Source: Deltaproteobacteria bacterium
GTDB lineage: Bacteria; Desulfobacterota; Desulfobulbia; Desulfobulbales; Desulfocapsaceae
Assembly: GCA_002747825.1 (NCBI GenBank)
Contig: PDQQ01000012.1
Coordinates: forward strand, 1 to 64,000
Reading direction: 5' to 3'
Length of the DNA: 64,000 nucleotides
The notes below the pieces were generated by a model, which had not been told where the DNA came from, made no database searches, and worked only from the letters and a program-made list of their open reading frames with translations. Position 1 is the stretch's first letter. The number at the start of each line of letters is the position of its first letter. Positions 49,253-58,262 of the stretch are shown piece by piece. The position numbers were made by a program, and so were the translations under genes.

Positions 49253-49498
49253 ATGCGAGGACAGGAAGCGGTAAAGTTTGTTGAGAGACGTTTTCAACCG
49301 GTTGTTGAAAATTGTGATGGTTGTGGACGCATTGTAGAGGAAGAGGGTGTGCATTATTGCAGAAGTTACTCAATTCCCGAGGCGAAATGGCGGGTGGGAA
49401 TCTGTAATTTTGCAACACATAAAAAGCCCGAGATGAACATCGTAAAATCAACGATTAATCCGCTTAAGGCAGCGAAACGTTCATCGAAAAAGAAATGA
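49253..49498 (+). CDS. PxxKW family cysteine-rich protein
   Basis: VENCDGCGRIVEEEGVHYCRSYSIPEAKWRVGICNFATH; PEAKW motif; RBS gaggtgg upstream. Confidence 0.75.
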   Translation: MRGQEAVKFVERRFQPVVENCDGCGRIVEEEGVHYCRSYSIPEAKWRVGICNFATHKKPEMNIVKSTINPLKAAKRSSKKK

Positions 49499-49542
49499 AT
49501 TTTCTTGGTCGGGGTCGCTTGGGAGGAGGGTGTTTTCTCTGG

Positions 49543-50232
49543 CTAAAGCGGCCTCGGCCCAAAGATAGCGGTGCCTACCCGTATAATTGTTGCGCCTTCT
49601 TCTATGGCCAGCTGAAAATCCCCCGACATCCCCATTGATAGTTCCGGTCTATCCGTATCTCTAAAGAGACCTTTTTCAGCCAGGGCATCTCTAAGGCGCC
49701 TTAATTCTCGAAAATGGGCTCGGTTTTGTTCTGCAGACTGGTGTATCGGTGGTATGGTCATCAGTCCCTGTACCCTGATATGGCTTAGTTCGTTAAGGGT
49801 TGTGATGAGATTTGCAGCCTCTTCTTTTTTTATTCCAGATTTGTTGGGGTCCGCCCCTATGTTAACCTGTACGAGAACATCCAGCGTTTTGTCGAGCGCC
49901 AGACAGTGTTTATTGAGGATCCTGCCCAGTTTTTCCCGATCAACCGACTCGACAACATCGCAGAGTTCTACGACTGTCTTTGCCTTGTTGCTCTGGAGAT
50001 GGCCAATAAAGTGAAAGCGTGCCCCTTGTGGAGACAGGGGAGCCTTTATCGCAAGCTCCTGCACATAGTTTTCGCCAAAATGTATCTGTCCGGCGTTACA
50101 GGCCGCTTCTATAGCCTCCGCCGAAAAGCGTTTTGAGACTGCAACGACTTGAATCTCTTCTCTTTTTCTTCCGCATTGTCTGGCAACCGCTGAAATCGTT
50201 TCGTTAAGATGCTGCAGGTTCTTGGCAATCAT
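49543..50232 (-). CDS. YggS/PLPBP family PLP homeostasis protein
   Basis: VVAVSKRFSAEAIEAACNAGQIHFGENYVQEL...FHFIGHLQSNKAKTV...LSMGMSGDFQLAIEEGATIIRVGTAIFG. Confidence 0.95.
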   Translation of the reverse strand: MIAKNLQHLNETISAVARQCGRKREEIQVVAVSKRFSAEAIEAACNAGQIHFGENYVQELAIKAPLSPQGARFHFIGHLQSNKAKTVVELCDVVESVDREKLGRILNKHCLALDKTLDVLVQVNIGADPNKSGIKKEEAANLITTLNELSHIRVQGLMTIPPIHQSAEQNRAHFRELRRLRDALAEKGLFRDTDRPELSMGMSGDFQLAIEEGATIIRVGTAIFGPRPL

Positions 50233-51062
50233 AGTGTTTGTGTCTTTTCCAGGTTAAATAATCTCCGAGCGTTTTGGCTTGTTTGCTCCGCGACTTCATC
50301 AATGTTCAGCCCTTTGAGTGTTGCCACTTGCTGGGCGGTAAAAAGAATATGCGCCGGCTCATTTCGTTTGCCGCGAAATGGGTGTGGACTGAGAAAAGGA
50401 CCATCGGTCTCAAGGACCATTTTTTCCAGAGGTGCGGATTGAACAACCCTGTGTAGTTGTGGGGCGTTTTTGAATGTTACGATGCCTGGAATTGATATGA
50501 GCAGTCCCATGTCTATAACGTCCTCGGCAAATTTTTCATCCCCGGAAAAACAGTGCATCAGACCGCTTCTGACAAAGGGGGTATGTGTTTTTAAGATTTC
50601 CAGGGTCTCGGCATTTGCATCTCTGTTGTGGATAATGATTGGTAAATTCAGTTCTCGGGCCAGCTCAAGCTGTCTGTTGAAATGTCGTCTCTGATTTTCA
50701 GGTTTGGCATGTTTTTTTGCATAGTCGAGGCCAATTTCTCCGTAACCAACGATATGCTCCGGATATTTCTTGTGCAGGGATCTCAGATGTTGATAATCCT
50801 CCTCACTCACTTTGTCTGTATAGTGGGGATGTATACCTATAGCGGCCTTGATTCCACTCAAGCGCTGTGCCAATAAGACGGCCTTTTTTGAGCTCTTGAT
50901 ATCAATTCCGATAGATATAACGTGAGAGATGCGGGCAGCTTTTGCCCGACCGATGACCTCGAGCAGATCATCGGCATAACTTTCCATATCTAAATGACAG
51001 TGGGTGTCGACAAGAGAGCCGTTGCAAGAGATTTCAGTATGATAATTTTTCTTTTTTTTCAT
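50229..51062 (-). CDS. TatD family DNase
   Basis: VDTHCHLDMESYADD...AAIGIHPHY...GYGEIGLDYA...HNRDANAETLEIL...GLMHCFSGD...ETDGPFLSPHPFRGKRNEP. Confidence 0.95.
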   Translation of the reverse strand: MKKKKNYHTEISCNGSLVDTHCHLDMESYADDLLEVIGRAKAARISHVISIGIDIKSSKKAVLLAQRLSGIKAAIGIHPHYTDKVSEEDYQHLRSLHKKYPEHIVGYGEIGLDYAKKHAKPENQRRHFNRQLELARELNLPIIIHNRDANAETLEILKTHTPFVRSGLMHCFSGDEKFAEDVIDMGLLISIPGIVTFKNAPQLHRVVQSAPLEKMVLETDGPFLSPHPFRGKRNEPAHILFTAQQVATLKGLNIDEVAEQTSQNARRLFNLEKTQTL

Positions 51063-51946
51063 CGTAGGTTTGTTCAGAGAATCCCAGCAAGCTGGTGAAA
51101 TTTCTTTTTGGCGGCAGCTGTGGTGTCAGGATGCTGATGTAGTTTGCACATTCAAGATAATGGTCTGTAGTAATAATCTGTTTTACAGCAATGGCAAACG
51201 GTAAATTATCTGTTTTGAGTTGAAGGGGGCGAGTGAGCCTGTTAAGATGTCGTTTCTTGCTGTTTTGAGATACAATTCCTGACAACGACCGGGTCTGTTT
51301 CTCGCCACACGAATCGTTTCTCTCTGGAGATGGTGTAGCAGAATTCTGCTCCGTTGGGAATCTCTTATTTGCTGCGCGGCTAAATATCTGTTTGTTTTAT
51401 CGCGTGTAACATACACCGCAGATAAGAAATCCTTGAGCGAAAATTCCGCACCATAACAACAATGCGAAGGATGAAGCGTGTTTCGTAAATTATCTGCGAA
51501 ACGGTACCTTCAAGGTCTTTCAGGAATACCATGTCAAAATATCAAGAACCTTTCTATAGTGGGATCTTTGGCCCGTTTTTTGGGGGGAATCTTTTCAAAT
51601 TTTTCGGAAATATTTGCCTGAGAGATGCAACCGGCAGATTTGTTTAAAAAAGTTCTTTGTGACAGAGTAAATTTATCGTATAATGGTAGAGTGTTCTGTT
51701 TTAAATTTTTCTTTAAATTGGATACGATGAGCGCCCAGGGTCGTACTGTTTTGTAGACGTTGTTGTCTTTTCCTGGCCAGGATGTATCGATTATCTCGGC
51801 GATTCTTTCTGGTTTTGAGCGTGAGGAGCCAGAGAGATGAGTGTCGTTTCGGTGTTGACTGGTTCGGCCTGTTGTCGATAGTACGGATGTTGTATAACCT
51901 TCAATCGAGTCGATCGAAGTAACCAAATTTACAAAGAGGTTTGTGC

Positions 51947-52345
51947 ATGAATTATGGGATCGTCAGTCAAGAGCAACTTGAGCAGATAGACGGGATATTA
52001 ACAGAGAAGTTGATAAAACGTGGTGTCAACTGCGTCATCATTATCGATATGGCAGGAAATATTATCACTGTCAAAGATAATGGCAAAAGTAAGTATGACG
52101 TATACTCGTTTGCGGCCTTGGCTGCCGGAAATTTTGCCACTGTCGATGCGATGGCAAAACTTGTAGGGGAACAGGAATTCTCTCTGTTGTTTCATAAAGG
52201 CCAGGAGGCAAACATACATTTCAGCAAGATTGATGATGAGTTGTTGCTTATTTCAATGTTTGGCCGGGATCTTTCTCTTGGTTTTCTTCGCCTGAATGTT
52301 GTCGATGTTATCGAGAAAATACGGGCTATGTGGGCGAAAAAGTAA
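51947..52345 (+). CDS. Roadblock/LC7 domain protein (MglB-like)
   Basis: GVNCVIIIDMAGNIITVKDNG...FAALAAGNFATVDAMAKLVGEQEFSLLFHKGQEANIHFSKIDDELLLISMFG; adjacent to an MglA-like GTPase. Confidence 0.85.
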   Translation: MNYGIVSQEQLEQIDGILTEKLIKRGVNCVIIIDMAGNIITVKDNGKSKYDVYSFAALAAGNFATVDAMAKLVGEQEFSLLFHKGQEANIHFSKIDDELLLISMFGRDLSLGFLRLNVVDVIEKIRAMWAKK

Positions 52346-52413
52346 ATTTTGCCGCCTAAAAAATCTTCACAAGAAATTTCGGCTGTTGTCATGGCCTTTA
52401 GGGGAGTAAGGCG

Positions 52414-53019
52414 TTGAGTTTCATCAACTTGAAAGACCGGTTGGTTCAGGTAAAAATTGTCTATTATGGACCTGGACGGGGCGGCAAGACGACAAACCTT
52501 GAGTATATAAACAGGACCTTTCGCAAGCAGATCGTTTCTGAAATGGTCAGTTTAAAAACCCACGGGGATAGGACCCTCTTTTTCGATTTTCTCCCCTTCG
52601 ATATGGGGAAGGTAAAGGGCTATGATATAAAAATTCAGTTGTATACAGTCCCCGGTCAAGTGAAATATAATGCTACAAGGAAGCTGGTTTTGCGAGGGGT
52701 TGATGGTATCGTTTTTGTTGCCGATGCAATGGCGAAACAGAGGGAAAAGAATATACGGTCCCTTAATCAGTTACACGAAAACTTGCAGGCGTACAATGAG
52801 AGCATTTTCAAGATACCTCTGATCTTGCAGTACAATAAGATAGACCTGAAAGAACATGGTATCCCTGTTTTGTCAACGGAAGTACTGAATCGGGATCTCA
52901 ACAGTCGGCTGAAAGTTCCCTACTTTGAAGCAAGTGCCATCAGTGGATATAATGTAACCGCGACATTGAAGAAAATTATATCTGCAACCGTTATATCTGT
53001 TCAGAAAAAATTACTCTAG
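52414..53019 (+). CDS. MglA-like small Ras-family GTPase
   Basis: VKIVYYGPGRGGKTTNLEYINRTF; TVPGQVKYNATRKLVLRGVDGIVFVADAM; QYNKIDL. Confidence 0.93.
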   Translation: MSFINLKDRLVQVKIVYYGPGRGGKTTNLEYINRTFRKQIVSEMVSLKTHGDRTLFFDFLPFDMGKVKGYDIKIQLYTVPGQVKYNATRKLVLRGVDGIVFVADAMAKQREKNIRSLNQLHENLQAYNESIFKIPLILQYNKIDLKEHGIPVLSTEVLNRDLNSRLKVPYFEASAISGYNVTATLKKIISATVISVQKKLL

Positions 53020-53027
53020 AGAGAGAT

Positions 53028-55358
53028 GTGGTGGAACGCTATACTGGTATTCAATATGATGACGATTTGACTTCTGCCAGCAAGGAGTACGACGACTCTT
53101 ACTTCACTGGTTCAGATGACTTGTTTGGCTTCACTCCTGAAGAATCTCCAATCAGTCGCTTGAAGAATCTTATCCTCTCCATAGACTGGGAAATTACCGA
53201 TGAGGTTCTAGAGCAATTGGAGGATGAGCTTGTTGTGCTCGGTGATGTCTGGGCTGATGATAAAGTGAAGCTTGTCTATGTTCAGGCCCTGAAAAAACTG
53301 GGAAAATATATTTACCAGAAAAAGTCAAACGCGCATCCCGGTGCTGTTAAACTCCTTTTTACCCTCTATCATAATCTTGAGCGTGTAGCAATCTCTGAGG
53401 ATATGGATGAAGAAGATAAAAAGGCTGTTCTGCGCGAAGATATCAAACGTTTTGAAGGTCTGAAAACCCATATCGTCGGTGACCGGGGAAGGGGTGAAGA
53501 AAAGAGCACGGGAGATGAGAGGGGAGAGTCAAATACTCAAGAACCAGAAATAGAGGACCAGGAAAAAGTCTTGTTTAACCTCAAGGCCATTGTTCTCGGG
53601 ATTGACTGGGAGATCACCGATGAAGATATCAATGATCTTCGTAGAGAAGTAGTCAAGCTTGAGTCTCTTTTTAAAAAACAGAAGTCCCGTCTCTTACTCT
53701 TACGCGGTATCGGCAATATTGGCGCCTATATCAAGGTGAAAAAAAGCGATTCCCACGCCGATGCTTTCAAGGTCCTGCAGCTTTTTTACGATACTCTGGA
53801 AGATATCGTTCATACCAAGATGAGTCCTCAGGAGGAAAAGGCGCTACTCTCCTCAGCGGTTGATCATTTTAAGCAGTTTAAAGATTTGCTCGGACCGACT
53901 CTTTCTGCCAAAGCCATTGAGGAGGAGGCTGAAGGCCATGAAAGCCTTTCACCTGCCCTAGACGATGTTTCTAAATCTGAAGAAAAAGGATTTCAGGTTG
54001 AAGAAGAGGCGGCCAGGCTTGAAGGCAGTGAAGCAAAACTGTTTGAAGACAGTGTGTCTTCCTTTTTTGAAGAAGACGAGGGCGATGTTCAGGAGAAAGA
54101 ATCTGAGCTCAGTTCTGAAGATAAGGAGATTGCTGACCAGGTTTTGGCGTCGTTGGAAGATCAATTTGATGAACCATCCGGAGCCTTTACTGAGGTAGAT
54201 GAGTCCGTTGCTCTTCAGGGTGTGGATGTCGAAGAAGACGATGATGATGAGGAGGAAGAGCTTGAACCCGTTGCTGAATCTATTGCTTTTCTTGGTGGTG
54301 ATGACTCGGATATCTCCGAAGAATCTGCCGGGAGAGGTTCCTGGACGCAATCGGTTCTGGCAGAGGATGAAGCAGACGCATTGCAAGAAGAGCCTGCCAC
54401 TGAAGATGCGTTCAATGTTGTATCAGATGTTGCTCTGCAAGGTGTAGATGTGGAGACGGAGGCCGATGATGATTCTGAAGAAGATGCTCTGCCTCTTTTG
54501 GAAGGGGAGCTTGCACCGGCACTCTCTGATTACGATGCTGGAGACGAGGCCCACTCTGAGCAGCCTGATCAACTTGATATTGAGAATCGTCTGGATACCT
54601 TTCTTGGTGAAGAAGAGCCTGTGTCTCCCGAAATTCAAGCACGGCCGGCTTTCCAGGAAGAACAAGACGAACCGGCGGCCAAAGCCCCCTTTGTCTCTCA
54701 ACAGGTGGCTGGAACGGAGCCATCTGCATCCGTTTCAGCGGATGCTGGGCAAGAGGATACAGGCACAGAGCCTGAGGTGTTTGATGACTTTGTAGATAGT
54801 TTTGCTCGGGGTGAATTTGCCCCAGATGATGGACTGGTTGTAAAAGATCAACCGACGGTATTCGGCGCACCTTCCGATAAGATCGAAGATCGGTTGGGCT
54901 CTTTTTTTGTCGACGAAAATGATTTTTCAGTTGGGTTCTGGCCCTATACCGAGCTTTCATCGCGTATAGGGCTACTGGCTGCTCCTGTGGCTGCGGAGAC
55001 ACGATCGCAAATTACATCAGGGCTTGACGCGGCAAAGAGTTACTGGGAGGAAAATAGTGAAGAGCGGGTTTTTGTCGAGCTGCTCTCTTCTGTATCTTGT
55101 AGGCTGGGAAGATATTCAGAGAACCTTGATGCCCAGGCCGTGGATTTACTCAAGGATCTTCATTCAGACTTGTCGTTGTGCCAGGACGATTCCACAGATA
55201 AACAGCGTTTGCTGAATAAGAGTACAATCGTGGTTCTCAATTGGCTGGCCCGTCTTCCTGAGCCAACCGCAGATAGTCGTGCTTCTGTATTCAAAACGCC
55301 TGTTTTTCGTGCAGCGCCTGATGATACGCCTCTCAGGGAATTCAAGCGCTCCCTCTAA
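53028..55358 (+). CDS. Large acidic protein with two clear N-terminal repeat domains and a possible degenerate C-terminal copy
   Basis: 776-aa ORF starting 9 nt after the GTPase stop; LILSIDWEITDE / IVLGIDWEITDE repeats; acidic linker; similar YWEENSEERVFVELLSSVSCRLGRYSENLDAQAVDLLKDL at the C-terminus. Confidence 0.85.
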   Translation: MVERYTGIQYDDDLTSASKEYDDSYFTGSDDLFGFTPEESPISRLKNLILSIDWEITDEVLEQLEDELVVLGDVWADDKVKLVYVQALKKLGKYIYQKKSNAHPGAVKLLFTLYHNLERVAISEDMDEEDKKAVLREDIKRFEGLKTHIVGDRGRGEEKSTGDERGESNTQEPEIEDQEKVLFNLKAIVLGIDWEITDEDINDLRREVVKLESLFKKQKSRLLLLRGIGNIGAYIKVKKSDSHADAFKVLQLFYDTLEDIVHTKMSPQEEKALLSSAVDHFKQFKDLLGPTLSAKAIEEEAEGHESLSPALDDVSKSEEKGFQVEEEAARLEGSEAKLFEDSVSSFFEEDEGDVQEKESELSSEDKEIADQVLASLEDQFDEPSGAFTEVDESVALQGVDVEEDDDDEEEELEPVAESIAFLGGDDSDISEESAGRGSWTQSVLAEDEADALQEEPATEDAFNVVSDVALQGVDVETEADDDSEEDALPLLEGELAPALSDYDAGDEAHSEQPDQLDIENRLDTFLGEEEPVSPEIQARPAFQEEQDEPAAKAPFVSQQVAGTEPSASVSADAGQEDTGTEPEVFDDFVDSFARGEFAPDDGLVVKDQPTVFGAPSDKIEDRLGSFFVDENDFSVGFWPYTELSSRIGLLAAPVAAETRSQITSGLDAAKSYWEENSEERVFVELLSSVSCRLGRYSENLDAQAVDLLKDLHSDLSLCQDDSTDKQRLLNKSTIVVLNWLARLPEPTADSRASVFKTPVFRAAPDDTPLREFKRSL

Positions 55359-55398
55359 AAAGGGAGATCTCCCTGGAGCTACAGTGGTATTTTTTTTG

Positions 55399-55437
55399 AA
55401 AAGGCTGACTTCTTAAAAAGGTTTCAGCCTTTTTTTT
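55399..55437 (+). terminator. Rho-independent terminator after the roadblock-MglA operon
   Basis: AAAAGGCTGA ... TCAGCCTTTT followed by T run. Confidence 0.85.
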
Positions 55438-55582
55438 GCGTCTTGACATTGAGCCCGGATTTTCCATGAATCTTGTTGTTTTATCTTGGCATTGATGATC
55501 GTATTGCGAATAGGGTGCTTTCTCCAATAGACAGCCTGTTTTTGAAGGGATACACGGAAAACTCTCTCTGCTGCGGACGGGT

Positions 55583-55665
55583 GGTTTTTCTGCAGGCCTT
55601 GGCTACAAGGCGCTTCGTGCAGTACCCTGCAACGGACCAGCTTGTACTTCGGCCTCGGAAAAACC
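55583..55665. repeat. Long imperfect inverted repeat
   Basis: GGTTTTTCTGCAGGCC (55583-55598) versus GGCCTCGGAAAAACC (55651-55665). Confidence 0.45.
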
Positions 55666-55685
55666 TTGTCCATAAGAAATCTGGG

Positions 55686-56774
55686 TTAGTTGTATTTTTC
55701 CAATAAATCGTAGAGTTTATCCAGATATTCTTCACGCATCTTAAGCTTTCCTCCACCATTTCCCATCTCTTCGATCAGAGAACGTATAAAAGGGCGCAGA
55801 TCAATGCCATGACGGCTGTTGCCAGCCTCGATTGCCCTATCGACCGTTAAAACAGCATAATAGCTGACCACCAGACGTGAGCTTGAGTCCCGCCGGAAAA
55901 GATAGAGCCGCCCACCCATAGTGTGCAGAAAGAAGGCTGCATAATCGTAGAGAGCTTCTTCTTTAAGGTCAATTCCGTACGCTTTTTTTAACTGCTCTGG
56001 GCTGTCGGTCAAGTTGTAAAACGCCTGGAGTACCGGTTCAAGAGACTTGCGTTCTCGGTCGAGAACTCCTTTGAGCATATGTATATTGTCTCTGCCCAGT
56101 ATTCGAAAGAAGTGGGCTGTGTTCTTCAGGAGGGTAAAGAGATCATCGGTTTCACGAAGGATTGTCGGCGGATTATCCAGGGTTTTTTGGATGAGTTTGG
56201 AGAAATGTTCCTTGCTTGTTGTGGGCAGGCCATAATCGCGCATATATTGCTGGGAATCCAGATGTGCATAAAAAGCGTTGATCTCTTGAACATACCGTTC
56301 GTAATCAACCATACTGATGTCATGGCCTTGAATTTCTCGGGGAATGTCGAAGGGGGATGGAGAATCCTCTTCCCTCTGAATCTGCTCTGATGCCTTGTCT
56401 TCAGAGTCCCTCTCAATGGGAGCTGTTTCTTCTGTAAAAACCGGTGTTTTCGTCGAATTGTTTTCAGGTCTCGTCGTCTTTCGAGATTCTTGCATCATTT
56501 CACTTTGCGTCCTTTCCCCCTCATCTGATGATTTCCCTTTCTGATCTGTCAATGTTGCTGTTTTTTGGGTGGGAGCTTTTGAGAACGCTGTGGTGGGTAT
56601 CTCATCTGTTTCAGAAACCGTGTTTGCCGTTTCTTTAGCCCTGTTATAGATGTAAAACAGGGAGACGAGAAGGATCGTTAAAATGATCAGGAGGGCAAAA
56701 AAGCGCCGGGTTTCCTTCTGGGCCCTGGAACGGATCTCTTTTTTTTTGTTTTGAAAACGGGTTGTGTCGTTCAT
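55686..56774 (-). CDS. Membrane-anchored protein of unknown function
   Basis: Basic N-terminus, single TM FFALLIILTILLVSLFYIY, charged linker, C-terminal domain; long ORF. Confidence 0.7.
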   Translation of the reverse strand: MNDTTRFQNKKKEIRSRAQKETRRFFALLIILTILLVSLFYIYNRAKETANTVSETDEIPTTAFSKAPTQKTATLTDQKGKSSDEGERTQSEMMQESRKTTRPENNSTKTPVFTEETAPIERDSEDKASEQIQREEDSPSPFDIPREIQGHDISMVDYERYVQEINAFYAHLDSQQYMRDYGLPTTSKEHFSKLIQKTLDNPPTILRETDDLFTLLKNTAHFFRILGRDNIHMLKGVLDRERKSLEPVLQAFYNLTDSPEQLKKAYGIDLKEEALYDYAAFFLHTMGGRLYLFRRDSSSRLVVSYYAVLTVDRAIEAGNSRHGIDLRPFIRSLIEEMGNGGGKLKMREEYLDKLYDLLEKYN

Positions 56775-57054
56775 CTACCTGTTCCTCGTCTTGGATGTTT
56801 TGCTATGGCAGGGGACCTGAACCAGACTGGCTTTTTCTATTTTCTGCCTTATGGCAGAACAAGGTGCAGGCAGAGTACAACTCTGATCCGCATATTTTCC
56901 TCTGTGTCGTAAGGGAGCCATATTTGGGGGTTCTGTAACCCCCTATAGCCTAATCTCTTCGGCTATAACCTGCACGACAAATATTGAAAAAGTCCTTTAC
57001 TGACTGTTTCTACTTGAGAAAAACAGTAACGGCGACCGCTATTTCCCCGAGACG

Positions 57055-58071
57055 CTAGGTTGTACTGAGCCATCTCTCTGCGACGTCCAGCATTCTGTTG
57101 GCAAAGCCCCATTCGTTATCGAACCAGCAGAAGAGCTTCAGCAGTGTGCCTCCGCAGATCCTGGTCTGAGAGCCATCGACAATTGATGAATGTGGGTCTG
57201 TGTTGAAATCGACCGAGGCGTGCGGCTCTTCGGTATATCCGACCAGCCCCTTCATGTTCCCTTGGGCATTTTTACGCAAGGTTTCGTTTATCTCAAGGGA
57301 GTTGGTGGCCTGTTGCAGGTTTATTGCCATATCCATTGCCGACACATTAATGGTGGGAACCCGGACATGCAGACATTGAAGACGGTTTTTCAGTTGGGGC
57401 ATAAGGCGTTCAATTCCCTTTGCCAGGCTTGTGTCCACAGGGATGATCGAATGCAGGGCGCTGCGTGTAAGACGCAGGTTTGTATGGTGGTAACTGTCTG
57501 TAATCGGCTGGTCATTCATCGCAGAATGAATGGTCGTTGTAACGCCATTGACAATAGAAAAATTACGCTCAAGGATAGCAAGTATCGGGAGAAGACAATT
57601 CGTGGTGCAGGAGCCTGCCGAGACAACCCTTTGTGATTTTTTCAGATCTCTGTCATTGTAGCCAAAGATAATGATCGCGTCGGCAACAGTTGCTGCCGGG
57701 TATGAGAGCAGAAGGCGCCGGGCGCCACTTTTCAGATGTTGTTCTGCGGTTTTTCTATCAGAGCAGGAGCCGGAACATTCAAAAACAAGGTCAACTGCGG
57801 TTTTTTCCCAGGGGATACGGGCAGGATCGACCTCGTTATACACCCGTATACGGTCATCTCCGATGATTAAATGCCTGCCGTCGTGAGAGAGGGGGTGGGG
57901 AAACCTTCCATGCGTGGTATCGTATCGGGTTTGGTAGGTAAGGGTCTCTATGTCGGTGAGCTCATTGATCGCCACAATCCTGAATTTTGCCTGCAGGGGT
58001 GAGGCGTAGATGGCTCTGAGTACCGATTGCCCAATCCTGCCATAGCCGTTAATGGCAATCTTGAAAATCAT
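57055..58071 (-). CDS. epd: GAPDH-superfamily dehydrogenase, closest to erythrose-4-phosphate dehydrogenase
   Basis: INGYGRIGQSVLRAIY; SAGSCTTNCLLPIL; TTIHSAMNDQPITDSYHHTNLRLTRSALHSIIPVDTSLAKGI; VDFNTDPHSSIVDGSQTR; WFDNEWGFANRMLDVA. Confidence 0.85.
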   Translation of the reverse strand: MIFKIAINGYGRIGQSVLRAIYASPLQAKFRIVAINELTDIETLTYQTRYDTTHGRFPHPLSHDGRHLIIGDDRIRVYNEVDPARIPWEKTAVDLVFECSGSCSDRKTAEQHLKSGARRLLLSYPAATVADAIIIFGYNDRDLKKSQRVVSAGSCTTNCLLPILAILERNFSIVNGVTTTIHSAMNDQPITDSYHHTNLRLTRSALHSIIPVDTSLAKGIERLMPQLKNRLQCLHVRVPTINVSAMDMAINLQQATNSLEINETLRKNAQGNMKGLVGYTEEPHASVDFNTDPHSSIVDGSQTRICGGTLLKLFCWFDNEWGFANRMLDVAERWLSTT

Positions 58072-58119
58072 ATTCTATCCTGATGCAGTTTTTTCTCGGG
58101 TTCGTTGTTGAGTATCTTT

Positions 58120-58165
58120 TTTCCTGAGTCCAGCCAAAGCCAACCGATGACTTTGTACGAAACCG
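58120..58165. repeat. Dispersed intergenic repeat, partial copy 3
   Basis: cctgagtccagccaaagccaaccgatgactttgtacgaaacc, near-identical to 45620-45658. Confidence 0.55.
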
Positions 58166-58262
58166 TCACGTTTCAATAGTAAACGTTCGTACTGATTACA
58201 GCGAATGTTTGTGAATGACAAGCTGTTCTTCACTGCAATAAAGGTCGTGAGAGCCGATTTCT

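Noticed and set aside
55361-55374. Perfect palindrome AGGGAGATCTCCCT after the acidic protein gene
   Set aside because: No loop or T tract as a terminator; the adjacent hairpin at 55399-55437 explains termination better. Could be a protein-binding site, but single copy.
56926-56943. GGGGGTT-CTGT-AACCCCC hairpin upstream of 55686-56774 gene
   Set aside because: Short stem without T tract on either strand and no gene-end context; not supportable as a terminator.
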